This document shows, in pieces, positions 18,026 through 26,062 of a stretch of DNA of 64,000 bases (position 1 is its first letter; the number at the start of each line of letters is the position of its first letter). A program made the translations under genes and the position numbers. Source of the DNA: UBA10365 sp041441915 (lineage in GTDB: Bacteria > Pseudomonadota > Alphaproteobacteria > Rhodobacterales > Rhodobacteraceae); NCBI GenBank assembly GCA_041441915.1, contig JASDRS010000015.1:62001-126000 (forward strand), in the 5' to 3' direction. Below the pieces are notes generated by a model. It was not told the origin of the DNA, made no database searches, and saw only the letters and a program-made list of their open reading frames with translations.

Positions 18026-18667
18026 ATGCGAGGCATTATTTGCTTTGAATATAGCGGCACATTTGGCATTATCCTCTTAGAGGTTTTGGGAAGGGGCGCC
18101 TTTTATAATCCATGTCTGCGTTGGCTTGATGTTATGGCGGTGTTTTTGATTGTCAGACATAGGTCCAAGGTCATCTGCAGCGCACCAGGATTGCATTATG
18201 ATCCTATCAAAGGATAACATCGTAAAGGCTTGTGCATCCTGCCTGCTATTTTAAAAAGCTATGCGAGTATTGATATGCTAATTTTTAAGCTTGGCACCTA
18301 TTACCTGAAAGCGCGTTTTAGTGTGACGCCGAAAAATATAGCGCAATATTGCGAAAGGTTGATTAAAATGATCCACTTAGACACAAAAAATGCCATTCGA
18401 GGTATGTTTAAAATTTTTCTGCTCTGCCCACCGCCTATGTTAGAGCTGGGCTGTTTGGGGGCAATGTTTTTGGGTGGCGCGCAAAAGTTTCAAAATTTAG
18501 CCCAAGCCTATGCGCAGACCGCCAAGCGCGCAGTCTTTTGGTTTTTTGATGCTGGTCAGGTGACCTTGGCCGACGATATAGCTGGGGTTCATTATTCTGC
18601 TGAAAGTCGCTCTGTCGTGGGTTCAGAGAGTAGCTTTTTATTCAGCCCGAGCTCGCAAACGACTTAA
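18026..18667 (+). pseudogene. Broken SGNH/GDSL hydrolase (arylesterase-like)
   Basis: A single plus-strand frame retains the outline of an SGNH hydrolase of about 215 residues. The start MRGIICFEYSGTFG stands where the family has CFGDSNTHG. A conserved DPIKG is followed by a TAA stop at 18215-18217 where homologues have Glu. LPAILKSYASIDMLIFKLGT then continues, but the block III motif GTND has become GTYY. The last block, FFDAGQVTLADDIAGVHYSA, keeps a D-x-x-H-like end. The nucleophile-elbow residues, block III and one codon are damaged, so it is dead. Matching is from memory of the family. Confidence 0.75.
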
Positions 18668-18743
18668 ATAGGTTTCACATAGAGGGTGCGAAGAAGGCTA
18701 AAGCAGATCCAATCGAACCTAAGCTTAATAGATAGGATATCGT

Positions 18744-19589
18744 ATGAAATTAGTACGTTTTGGCGCCTTGGGAAAAGAAAAACCGGGCGCTTTGCACAGC
18801 GATGGCAGTCTTCGCGACCTTTCGGCTCATGTGGCCGATATTGGTTCGGAGGCGATCTCTGCTACTGGACTGACCGCTTTGGAACAGATCAATCTCTCTC
18901 GATGCCCCATTGTTGACCCGAAAATCCGTTTGGGAGCCTGTGTTGCAGGTACGGGAAAATTTGTATGTGTGGGTTTGAATTATTCTGATCATGCTGTAGA
19001 AACTGGCATGGCCGTGCCAGTTGAGCCAATTTTGTTCATGAAGGCTACCTCGGCGATGTGTGGGCCCAATGACCCGATACTGATCCCGCGCGGCAGCATG
19101 AAAACCGATTGGGAGGTGGAACTGGCCATCATCATTGGGGCCAAGGCCAAATATGTGACTAAAGAAAATGCGCTTGATTATATAGCAGGCTATGCGTTAG
19201 CCAATGATGTTTCCGAACGCGCCTTTCAAATCGAAGGCACAGGCCAGTGGACCAAGGGTAAGTCATATGACAATTTTGGTCAATTGGGACCCTGGTTGGT
19301 GACCAAAGAAGAAGTAAAAAATACTCATGATTTAAACATGTGGCTGTCGGTCAATGGGCAAATCCGCCAAAAGGGGTCAACCCGTACTATGATCTTCGGT
19401 GTTGAATATCTGGTAAGCTATATAAGCCAATTTATGACACTGCATCCAGGGGATGTGATCTCGACCGGAACCCCCCCCGGCGTAGGCATGGGGCAAAAGC
19501 CGCCGACCTATTTGAAGGCAGGCGATGTGGTGGAATTGAGCATCGAAGGTCTAGGCCAACAGCGCCAAGACGTGGTGCAAGACGCTTAA
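18744..19589 (+). CDS. Fumarylacetoacetate hydrolase (FAH) family protein
   Basis: A 281-residue FAH-fold enzyme; members act as ureidoglycolate lyases, fumarylpyruvate hydrolases or acylpyruvases. The core is clear: FVCVGLNYSDHAVETG, EPILFMKATSAMCGPND, the metal-binding acidic pair in TDWEVELAIIIG, DVSERAFQ, FGQLGPWLVT and VISTGTPPGVGMGQKPP. AGGA precedes the ATG by 7 bases. A GntR regulator starts 19 bases downstream, so it probably belongs to one catabolic unit. Substrate unassigned. Confidence 0.9.
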   Translation: MKLVRFGALGKEKPGALHSDGSLRDLSAHVADIGSEAISATGLTALEQINLSRCPIVDPKIRLGACVAGTGKFVCVGLNYSDHAVETGMAVPVEPILFMKATSAMCGPNDPILIPRGSMKTDWEVELAIIIGAKAKYVTKENALDYIAGYALANDVSERAFQIEGTGQWTKGKSYDNFGQLGPWLVTKEEVKNTHDLNMWLSVNGQIRQKGSTRTMIFGVEYLVSYISQFMTLHPGDVISTGTPPGVGMGQKPPTYLKAGDVVELSIEGLGQQRQDVVQDA

Positions 19590-19608
19590 CTCTAGGGGCA
19601 CAGACCAA

Positions 19609-20277
19609 ATGCACCGCATGACTGACGCGTCGCGCAAAATTCCAACCCATGAAGTGACTTATGCGCGTCTGCGCGACATGGTCCTGTTTGGCGAGCTTGA
19701 ACCGGGTCAGCCGGTAACAATCTTGGGTTTGATTGGAGATATGAGTGCGGGCATGACGCCGGTACGCGAAGCCATTCGTAGGCTTTGTTCGCAAGGAGCT
19801 CTCAATTTGCAAGGTAATCGACGGATCTGCGTACCAAAATTGTCTTTAGAGGCGCTGGATCAATTGGCTTTTGCTCGATTGCAGCTTGAACCTCATTTAG
19901 CACTAATTTCGGCCAATCGTCTAAACCACAAAACGTTGGAGGCCATGCAAGAAAGTGACGCTCGCCTTAATCTTGCTATCGCGCAGGGGGATGTGCGCGC
20001 CTATTTGGCTTTGAATTATGAGTTTCATTTCGCGCTTTACCGCGCGGCAGGTGCTCCTATCTTACTTGATATTGCCCAGTCGCTTTGGCTGCGCTTTGGC
20101 CCTTCGTTGCGGGTCGTATGCGCTCAATATGGCCGGGGCGGCCTGCCAGACAGACATCGCGATGTTCTTAACGCGGCCGAAATGGGCGACGGGGCAGCGC
20201 TTGCTCAAGCGGTCTCTGCCGATGTGGCTCAAGGAATTGACCAGGTTCGCTTGGCCTTGCGATCGCAAGCGGTCTAA
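19609..20277 (+). CDS. GntR-family transcriptional regulator (FCD-type)
   Basis: 222 residues: an N-terminal winged helix (about 10-75) with TYARLRDMVLFGELEPGQPV and GMTPVREAIRRLCSQGAL, followed by an all-helical FCD ligand-binding domain (about 80-215; FHFALYRAAG carries a typical metal-ligand His region). It lies between the FAH gene and an omega-aminotransferase gene. The palindromes at 20297-20335 make it a likely local regulator. ATG 19618 is an alternative start. Confidence 0.9.
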   Translation: MHRMTDASRKIPTHEVTYARLRDMVLFGELEPGQPVTILGLIGDMSAGMTPVREAIRRLCSQGALNLQGNRRICVPKLSLEALDQLAFARLQLEPHLALISANRLNHKTLEAMQESDARLNLAIAQGDVRAYLALNYEFHFALYRAAGAPILLDIAQSLWLRFGPSLRVVCAQYGRGGLPDRHRDVLNAAEMGDGAALAQAVSADVAQGIDQVRLALRSQAV

Positions 20278-20296
20278 GGTGGACGGATTTGAATTA

Positions 20297-20335
20297 ATTT
20301 GATCAAATATTGCTATTTATAAAATTTGATCATAT
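20297..20335. promoter_or_regulatory. Candidate GntR operator: two TTGATCA boxes upstream of the aminotransferase
   Basis: ATTTGATCAAAT (20297-20308) is a perfect 12-bp palindrome. ATTTGATCATAT (20324-20335) repeats its core 27 bases on. Both lie in the 106-base gap between the GntR gene and the aminotransferase start. Short A/T-rich palindromes of this size are typical binding sites of FCD-type GntR regulators. Function is inference from position and symmetry. Confidence 0.5.
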
Positions 20336-20383
20336 TTAATAGTCAAAGAATATCCAATCTTGGGCGTTATAGGAGCCAAAGCC

Positions 20384-21784
20384 ATGAGCGTGATTTCGAA
20401 TCATATGCCGACTGACCAGCTGCAAGCGCTTGATGCTGCCCATCATATGCACCCATTTTCAGCTGGGCACGAACTTGCTGCCAAAGGTGTGCGCGTGATC
20501 ACCCAAGGCAAAGGCGTTTGGCTACAAGACTCCGAAGGCAATCGTATCATCGATGCGATGGCTGGTCTGTGGTGTGTGAACATCGGCTATGGGCGTCCCG
20601 AATTGGCCGCCGCTGCTGCTCGGCAGATGGAAGAGCTGAGCTATTATAATACCTTTTTTCAAACCACTCATGTGCCCGCTATTGCCTTGGCCGCAAAACT
20701 GGCCGAACTGGCACCAGGGGATCTGAATCATGTATTCTTTGCGGGGTCGGGTTCGGAAGCCAATGACACCAATATCCGCCTTGTGCGCCGTTATTGGGCT
20801 ATCAAGGGCAAACCCAATAAACGCACAATCATAGGTCGACATAATGGTTACCACGGCTCCACCATGGGTGGGGCGTCTCTTGGCGGCATGTCGGGCATGC
20901 ATGAACATGGTGGAATGATTGATGCGATTGCGCATATAGGCCAACCGCATTGGTATTCTGAAGGCGGCAACATGCCTCCCGAAGAGTTTGGCTTGAAGCG
21001 CGCGCGCGAACTTGAAGCCAAGATTTTGGAATTGGGTGTTGACAATGTGGCCGCGTTCATAGGCGAGCCAATCCAAGGTGCAGGTGGTGTGATTGTTCCG
21101 CCATCGACCTATTGGCCCGAAATTCAAAGTATTTGCGACCGTTATGGCATTTTACTGATCGCTGATGAGGTAATCACTGGCTTTGGGCGCACAGGCCAAT
21201 GGTTTGCCAGTCAAAGCATGGGCCTAAAACCCCATATTATGACTATAGCAAAGGGCCTTTCGTCAGGGTATCAGCCGATTGGTGGATCAATCGTATGTGA
21301 TGAAATTGCCAATACTGTGGGTGGCGCAGGTGATTTTAATCATGGATACACCTATTCTGGCCATCCTGTTGCTGCGGCCGTAGCGTTAGAAAATCTACGC
21401 ATTTTGCAAGAAGAAAAGATCGTTGACTATGTGCGCGACGTCGCCAATCCCTATATGGGGGCCAAATGGAGCGCGCTGAATAATCACCCGTTGGTGGGGG
21501 AGGCTAAGCTTGTCGGGCTCATGGGATCAATTGCCCTTACCCCAAACAAAGAAACCCGTGCAAAATTCGCCAGTCCCACTGGCACCGTGGGATATATTTG
21601 TCGTGAACGGTGTTTTGCCAATAATCTGATCATGCGCCATGTTGGCGACCGAATGATAATTTCGCCGGCTTTGGTAATCACACCTGAAGAAATCGATATT
21701 TTGATCGAAAGGGCTTGGACCTCGCTTGACGAATGCTATAGTCGTTTAAAATCCGAAGGATTAATGGAAAGTATTAGCACCTGA
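20384..21784 (+). CDS. Class III omega-aminotransferase (putrescine/amine:pyruvate type)
   Basis: A 466-residue PLP enzyme of the SpuC-like group. It has DAAHHMHPFS at the N-terminus, FAGSGSEANDTNIRL (cofactor phosphate site), GRHNGYHGST, LIADEVITGFGRTG and the Schiff-base lysine in TIAKGLSSGYQPIGG. The ATG at 20384 is chosen because AGGAG lies eight bases upstream; the frame opens at 20360. Family members use putrescine, taurine or beta-alanine with pyruvate; the exact donor is not decidable here. It is likely controlled by the upstream GntR protein. Confidence 0.92.
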   Translation: MSVISNHMPTDQLQALDAAHHMHPFSAGHELAAKGVRVITQGKGVWLQDSEGNRIIDAMAGLWCVNIGYGRPELAAAAARQMEELSYYNTFFQTTHVPAIALAAKLAELAPGDLNHVFFAGSGSEANDTNIRLVRRYWAIKGKPNKRTIIGRHNGYHGSTMGGASLGGMSGMHEHGGMIDAIAHIGQPHWYSEGGNMPPEEFGLKRARELEAKILELGVDNVAAFIGEPIQGAGGVIVPPSTYWPEIQSICDRYGILLIADEVITGFGRTGQWFASQSMGLKPHIMTIAKGLSSGYQPIGGSIVCDEIANTVGGAGDFNHGYTYSGHPVAAAVALENLRILQEEKIVDYVRDVANPYMGAKWSALNNHPLVGEAKLVGLMGSIALTPNKETRAKFASPTGTVGYICRERCFANNLIMRHVGDRMIISPALVITPEEIDILIERAWTSLDECYSRLKSEGLMESIST

Positions 21785-21796
21785 GAGAGGGCCATC

Positions 21797-22312
21797 GTGA
21801 AGATTGGGTATTTAAGCCAGGGCGAACGAGGCGCTAGTGATGTTATCCTGGGTCAAGTGGCCATCGCGCTTGAAGCGCGGGCTATCCGTTCGGTGGGTGT
21901 GGTGCAAACAAACATTGAAATTGCTTCAGGCGGGCTTTGTGATATGGATGTGCGCGTTTTGCAAAATGGCCCTGTTATCCGGATCAGCAAATCTTTGGGG
22001 CAGGACACAAAGGCCTGTCGTCTTGATCCTGAAGCCTTAGAACATGCAGTGGTACTGGTACAAAAAACAATGCCCAGTGCTCAGGTTTTGCTATTGAATA
22101 AATTTGGTAAACACGAATCTCTAGGGCGCGGCTTCCGCCCGTTGATCGCGCAGGCTTTAGAACAGAATATGGTGGTCATTTTGGGTGTTAATCCTAAAAA
22201 TCTTTCGGATTTTTTAACTTTTGGTCAAGGCTTTGTGAAAGAATTACCCGTTGGGGTCGAGGAAATTTGCAACTGGTGCCAAACCCAAATTAAGGCAAAA
22301 AATGACTGTTAA
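21797..22312 (+). CDS. DUF2478 protein, molybdenum-associated
   Basis: A 171-residue protein of the DUF2478 family, whose members cluster with molybdate transport and cofactor genes. It starts MKIGYLSQGERGASD, has LLLNKFGKHESLGRGFR in the middle (about residue 100) and VVILGVNPKNLSDFLTF later. An NTPase-like fold has been suggested for the family, but no classical P-loop is visible here. It overlaps mogA by 11 bases and converges with modABC, supporting a role in molybdenum metabolism. Confidence 0.8.
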   Translation: MKIGYLSQGERGASDVILGQVAIALEARAIRSVGVVQTNIEIASGGLCDMDVRVLQNGPVIRISKSLGQDTKACRLDPEALEHAVVLVQKTMPSAQVLLLNKFGKHESLGRGFRPLIAQALEQNMVVILGVNPKNLSDFLTFGQGFVKELPVGVEEICNWCQTQIKAKNDC

Positions 22313-22829
22313 AATTGGCATATTGACCGTATCAGACCGCGCTAGCCGTGGAGAATATGAAGATAAGGGTGGACCTGCTGCGCAGGCTTGGTTGAAAAAT
22401 ATCATCACCTCGCCTATCAAAATTATCTGTCAGATTGTGCCTGATGGCCGCGCCTCGGTCGCGGCGGCTTTAATAAATATGGCTGATCAGCAGGGGATCA
22501 AACTTATTTTGGTAACGGGTGGCACGGGCCCTTCGCCTCTTGATCAAACACCAGAAGCCTTGGTGGATGTAATAGATAAAGAGCTTTATGGGTTTGGCGA
22601 ATTGATGCGGCAAGTTTCCCTAGCCGAAGTGCCAACCGCTATTTTATCGCGCCAATCTGCCGGTATTCGTGGCAAGACGCTGATCATCACTTTGCCCGGA
22701 AAGCCTTCGGCTATTTCAACCTGCATGAATGCGGTATTTCCTGCTGTGCCCTATTGCCTTGATCTGATGGGGTCGGGGTGGATTGAAACGGACGCGGCCA
22801 TTTTGAAAGCTTTTCGTCCGGCCAAATAG
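22302..22829 (+). CDS. mogA: Molybdopterin adenylyltransferase MogA
   Basis: MogA adenylylates molybdopterin before molybdate insertion. From ATG 22302 the product has 175 residues. The MoCF fold motifs are present: KIGILTVSDRASRGEYEDKGGP, LILVTGGTGPSPLDQTPEAL and TLIITLPGKPSAISTCMNAV. It is translationally coupled to the DUF2478 gene and faces modC with only 5 bases between the stops. Confidence 0.94.
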   Translation: MTVKIGILTVSDRASRGEYEDKGGPAAQAWLKNIITSPIKIICQIVPDGRASVAAALINMADQQGIKLILVTGGTGPSPLDQTPEALVDVIDKELYGFGELMRQVSLAEVPTAILSRQSAGIRGKTLIITLPGKPSAISTCMNAVFPAVPYCLDLMGSGWIETDAAILKAFRPAK

Positions 22830-22834
22830 CTCCT

Positions 22835-23923
22835 TTAGCTTGGAAAACTGGCTTGGGCTACGGCTACAGATTTTAAAATAGCAAAACAGGCTGAGCCGGG
22901 CGCTAGCTCAAGTGCTTTGGCTGATCTTTGGGTGATTCTGGCCAAAATCACACCTCTTGCAATCTCCATTCGCACCAAAACCGAATGGTCTTGCGCACAG
23001 CTTAATCCCATGACCCGCGCAGGCAAAATGTTCAGTGCCGAAATATCAGATGGGCGTTGACGCGCTACCATTACATCTTGCGCTAACAGTCGCAAACGCA
23101 GCTCACTACCAATGGGACTGTTGATGCCGGAAAAAAACACATCACCCGCAGGCGTGGTGACTGTACATAGTCCATCGGGGTCCTTGGCGATTAACGTGCC
23201 GCTAAGTACCGCCCCCATCTCTGGAAGCCCAATCACTGATGTCAGATCAGGGTCAGTCAGCAGCTGTGACAAATGGCCAAAGGCTTCTACGCGTCCCTCT
23301 TTGATGACCAACATATCATCGGCAAGTTGAGCTATTTCAGTCATGGCGTGGCTGACGTAGAGAATGGGAGTTTTGCTGTCTTGGTGAAGGCGTGCCAAAT
23401 AAGGTAAAATTTCAGATCGTCGTGAATAATCAAGAGCCGAAAGGGGCTCGTCCATTAAAAATAAGTCGGGCTTTGTCATCAGAGCGCGGCCAATGGCCAC
23501 GCGCTGCTTCTCGCCCCCCGAAAGCGTCGCGATGCGATTGCCTAAAAGGCCCTCTAATCCCAAAAGATCAATGACATAGTCAAGGTCTTTTTCAAAAGAT
23601 CTGTAACGGTTTTGGAAGCGATAGCCATAGGTCAGGTTTTGTCGCAACGTCAAGTGTGGAAAAAGACGCGGCTCTTGGAAAATATAGCCTACTTTCCGAA
23701 GATGGGGCGGGATGAAAATGCCGCGCCCACTGTCAAAGAACACATGGTCTCGCAAAGAAATTCGGCCAGACTGTGGTTTGATAATGCCAGATATTATATT
23801 GATAAGGGTTGTTTTCCCAGAACCAGAAGGCCCTGAAATACCTGTGACGCCTCCACCCATTTCAAGTGCTATTTGAAGCTTCAACGCGCCAATATCATGG
23901 TTTAATTCAATTTTTAAAGTCAT
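22835..23923 (-). CDS. modC: Molybdate ABC transporter ATP-binding protein ModC
   Basis: The ATPase of the molybdate importer, 362 residues. Walker A GPSGSGKTTL is near residue 33, the Q-loop in YIFQEPRLFPHLTL, the ABC signature LSGGEKQRVAIGRAL and Walker B LFLMDEPLSALD. A C-terminal TOBE/Mop-like molybdate-binding domain follows (about 285-355). The ATG at 23923 overlaps the modB stop as ATGA, which decides the start over a GTG at 23938. Confidence 0.95.
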   Translation of the reverse strand: MTLKIELNHDIGALKLQIALEMGGGVTGISGPSGSGKTTLINIISGIIKPQSGRISLRDHVFFDSGRGIFIPPHLRKVGYIFQEPRLFPHLTLRQNLTYGYRFQNRYRSFEKDLDYVIDLLGLEGLLGNRIATLSGGEKQRVAIGRALMTKPDLFLMDEPLSALDYSRRSEILPYLARLHQDSKTPILYVSHAMTEIAQLADDMLVIKEGRVEAFGHLSQLLTDPDLTSVIGLPEMGAVLSGTLIAKDPDGLCTVTTPAGDVFFSGINSPIGSELRLRLLAQDVMVARQRPSDISALNILPARVMGLSCAQDHSVLVRMEIARGVILARITQRSAKALELAPGSACFAILKSVAVAQASFPS

Positions 23924-24627
23924 CGCCCCGCCACCCATCTGGCCGCATATCGCCCCAAGACCTCAGCTGCGCTCAAGGCTCCAACGGCCAGAAGAACCGA
24001 AATGGTGATCAGTGTGACAGCACCAGTTTGGCCCCCTGGAATTTGTAGCAGTGCGTAAATTGCCGAAGGCAACGTTTGGGTCTGGCCTGGAATATTTGCT
24101 ACCAAGGTGATGGTGGCACCAAATTCCCCAAAGCCTTTGGCGAAGGATAGGATCATGCCTGCAATGATGCTGGGCAAGATCATGGGCAACGTGATGGTTG
24201 TAAAAATCCAAAATTGTGAAGCGCCCAAGCTTGCGGCGGCTTGCTCTAGTTTGGGATCCACCGCTTCAAGCCCCAAGCGCATCGTTCGCACAAAAAGTGG
24301 AAAAGCCATTACCCCCGCCGCCAGCGCGGCTCCCGCCCAATGGAAGGCAAATTGAACGCCAAATTTGGCAAAAAAAACCCCTAAAATGCTGTGGCGGCCC
24401 AAAAGCGTTAGTAAAATATAACCTGTTACAACGGGTGGTAAAAATAGTGGCAAATGGACTAAAATATTCAGAAAACCCTTGCCCCAAAACTCCCTTCGTG
24501 CCAAAATATAGGCCACCATCAATGCAAAGGGCAGACTTGCCAGCATGGCCAAAAAGGCCACGCGAAGCGACAGGCCAATGGCCTGCATTTGATCAAGGGT
24601 CAAGCTTTCAATAGGCCAAAAATCCAT
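23920..24627 (-). CDS. modB: Molybdate ABC transporter permease ModB
   Basis: Inner-membrane permease of 235 residues with about five hydrophobic segments. It has the binding-protein-dependent transport EAA-like loop DPKLEQAAASLGASQFWIFTTITLPMI written around residues 140-165, which docks ModC, followed by FAKGFGEFGATITLV. It lies between modA (3 bases) and modC (4-base overlap), forming modABC. Confidence 0.95.
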   Translation of the reverse strand: MDFWPIESLTLDQMQAIGLSLRVAFLAMLASLPFALMVAYILARREFWGKGFLNILVHLPLFLPPVVTGYILLTLLGRHSILGVFFAKFGVQFAFHWAGAALAAGVMAFPLFVRTMRLGLEAVDPKLEQAAASLGASQFWIFTTITLPMILPSIIAGMILSFAKGFGEFGATITLVANIPGQTQTLPSAIYALLQIPGGQTGAVTLITISVLLAVGALSAAEVLGRYAARWVAGR

Positions 24628-24630
24628 AAG

Positions 24631-25443
24631 TCAGTCTAACACCTGAAAGCCCTGGTTTGTAAATACAACCTGCGCATCTGGGCTATTTAAAAAAGTGAAA
24701 AATGCCGATGCTATTTTGTTAGTAGCTGTTTTGACCAATGCCATCGGATAAATGATAGTATCATGGCTTTCAGGTGGAAATTTGGCAATAATATGTGCAT
24801 GCTGTGCGCTGAGCGCATCTGAGTTATAGGCGATTGCAAAATCGGTTTGCCCCAATTCAACCATATTAAAGGCGGCTGAAGCATTCTCCATCGGCACCAA
24901 CTGCGAGGCAAGCGTTTCCCAAAGGTGCAAATATCCGAGCGCTTGCGCCCCATAGGCCCCAAGTGGCACCGCTTTCCGATGGCCCGTGGCGATTGTTTTT
25001 CCTGCAAGTCGGGCCAAGACTAAAGTTGGATTTGTCAGATCAAGCGGCTTCTCATCCTTATCATAGGCCAAAAGTAAAAGTTCATTTCTTAATAAATTTT
25101 GGCGCGTTTCTTCGGCTAAAAGCCCTTCTTGCGAAAGAAAGTCCATCCAATTAGGCGCCGCCGAAAGGTAAATGTGGGCGGGTGCCCCGGCAAGGATTTG
25201 GCGTGCCATTGCGGCGCTAGATCCATAAGAAACCAAGATTTCTTGTCCCGTTTTTTGTAAGTAGCTTTGGGTCAAGGGGTCAAGCGCGGACTTCAGGCTT
25301 GCGGCCGCAAAAACGATCACGGGTGGGCTTACTTCTGCCAAAGCTTGCTTATTGAACCCAACAAAATTGAATGCCAAACTCAGTCCAAAGACCCAGAGAT
25401 GTAAATTTTTTTGGTGGTTTTGACTGAGTCTTAAATATTCCAT
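24631..25443 (-). CDS. modA: Molybdate-binding periplasmic protein ModA
   Basis: Solute-binding protein of 270 residues. A hydrophobic leader (about residues 14-37, ending at QALAE) is followed by VFAAASLKSALDPL, the family start of the mature protein, then VSYGSSAAMARQILAGAPA (oxyanion-binding serines), TGHRKAVPLGAYGAQAL and ELGQTDFAIAYNSDAL. First gene of modABC; its promoter must lie in the long gap upstream. Confidence 0.94.
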   Translation of the reverse strand: MEYLRLSQNHQKNLHLWVFGLSLAFNFVGFNKQALAEVSPPVIVFAAASLKSALDPLTQSYLQKTGQEILVSYGSSAAMARQILAGAPAHIYLSAAPNWMDFLSQEGLLAEETRQNLLRNELLLLAYDKDEKPLDLTNPTLVLARLAGKTIATGHRKAVPLGAYGAQALGYLHLWETLASQLVPMENASAAFNMVELGQTDFAIAYNSDALSAQHAHIIAKFPPESHDTIIYPMALVKTATNKIASAFFTFLNSPDAQVVFTNQGFQVLD

Positions 25444-25794
25444 AATTTACGCTCAAAATTGCCAGTAGGCCCTCTAAATCAGCAATCTAATTGAAAATTT
25501 AGGTATTTCCAACCCGCAGCAGAATAGGTGCTAATACTTGAGTAAAGGTTATAACCTGTGATTATTATTAGTGGGTTGAACCCTACATTGGTTTGCACTT
25601 GGGTTAATCGCAAATGATGATGTCTTATCAGTAAATGACACAGATCTTTTAGGGGGTGTTTTACACCTTAGTTCCTACCAGGGTTTCATCCAAAACCTTA
25701 TCAAAAAATCTGCACGTAAAAGTGCGCTACGAATGCGTTACGCGTAATAAGTCATGAACTAAAAGTTAACTCATTGATTTATATTAATAATTAG
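25444..25794. other. Non-coding region upstream of modA
   Basis: About 350 bases without a supportable gene on either strand. It should hold the modA promoter. A perfect 12-bp palindrome, AGGTTATAACCT, is at 25546-25557, roughly 105 bases before the modA start. It shares GTTATA with ModE-type half sites but is not a full ModE consensus. Short frames here are broken by frequent stops. Confidence 0.45.
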
Positions 25795-25870
25795 TAGCGG
25801 AGGAGGGACTTGAACCCCCAACACGCGAATTATGATGCTGCGAGTTAAAAAACCTTCAGCCATTGCGAAA
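25795..25870 (-). pseudogene. Remnant of elongator tRNA-Met (3' half conserved)
   Basis: On the minus strand the 3' part is tRNA-like: anticodon loop ATCATAA, variable region, T arm GGGGG-TTCAAGT-CCCTC, and acceptor CTCCGCT with discriminator A. The following bases are CTA rather than CCA. The 5' half does not fold: the anticodon stem GCAGC/TTCGC is mismatched, and the D arm and 5' acceptor strand are only faintly similar to the usual Rhodobacterales tRNA-Met(CAT). The abrupt change at the anticodon loop is what an attachment-site duplication at a tRNA 3' end looks like; simple decay is the alternative. Confidence 0.65.
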
Positions 25871-26062
25871 CGGATGTATAAGGGCATGTGGTAGCGCTTG
25901 GACAGCAGCTTCAAGCTGGCCTTTGGCCGCTAAAGTTGTGCTGCGCACCACCCAACCTGGGGCTCAGAACCTAATCCGCACTGCCAAGGCACGCATGACG
26001 CCTCTGGCGCCGTGGGATCCGAGTGGGATCCGTATGATACACGGCTCGCTTGGTGCGCCATC
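25871..26062. other. Unassigned gap downstream of prfC with a possible gene fragment
   Basis: About 190 bases, apparently richer in G+C than the AT-rich gap before it. On the minus strand one frame reads GARGVMRALAVRIRF, a TGA stop, then WVVRSTTLAAKGQLEAAVQ and ALPHALIHPFRNG to a stop. It is protein-like, but I do not recognise it. A small tandem duplication (CGGATCCCAC twice, 11-base period) lies near 26010-26035. No complete gene is supported. Confidence 0.35.

Noticed and set aside
25795..25870. Functional tRNA or piece of a permuted tmRNA
   Set aside because: Only the 3' arm and acceptor strand are tRNA-like. The anticodon stem is mismatched, no partner 5' strand pairs, and no tag-peptide frame is visible.
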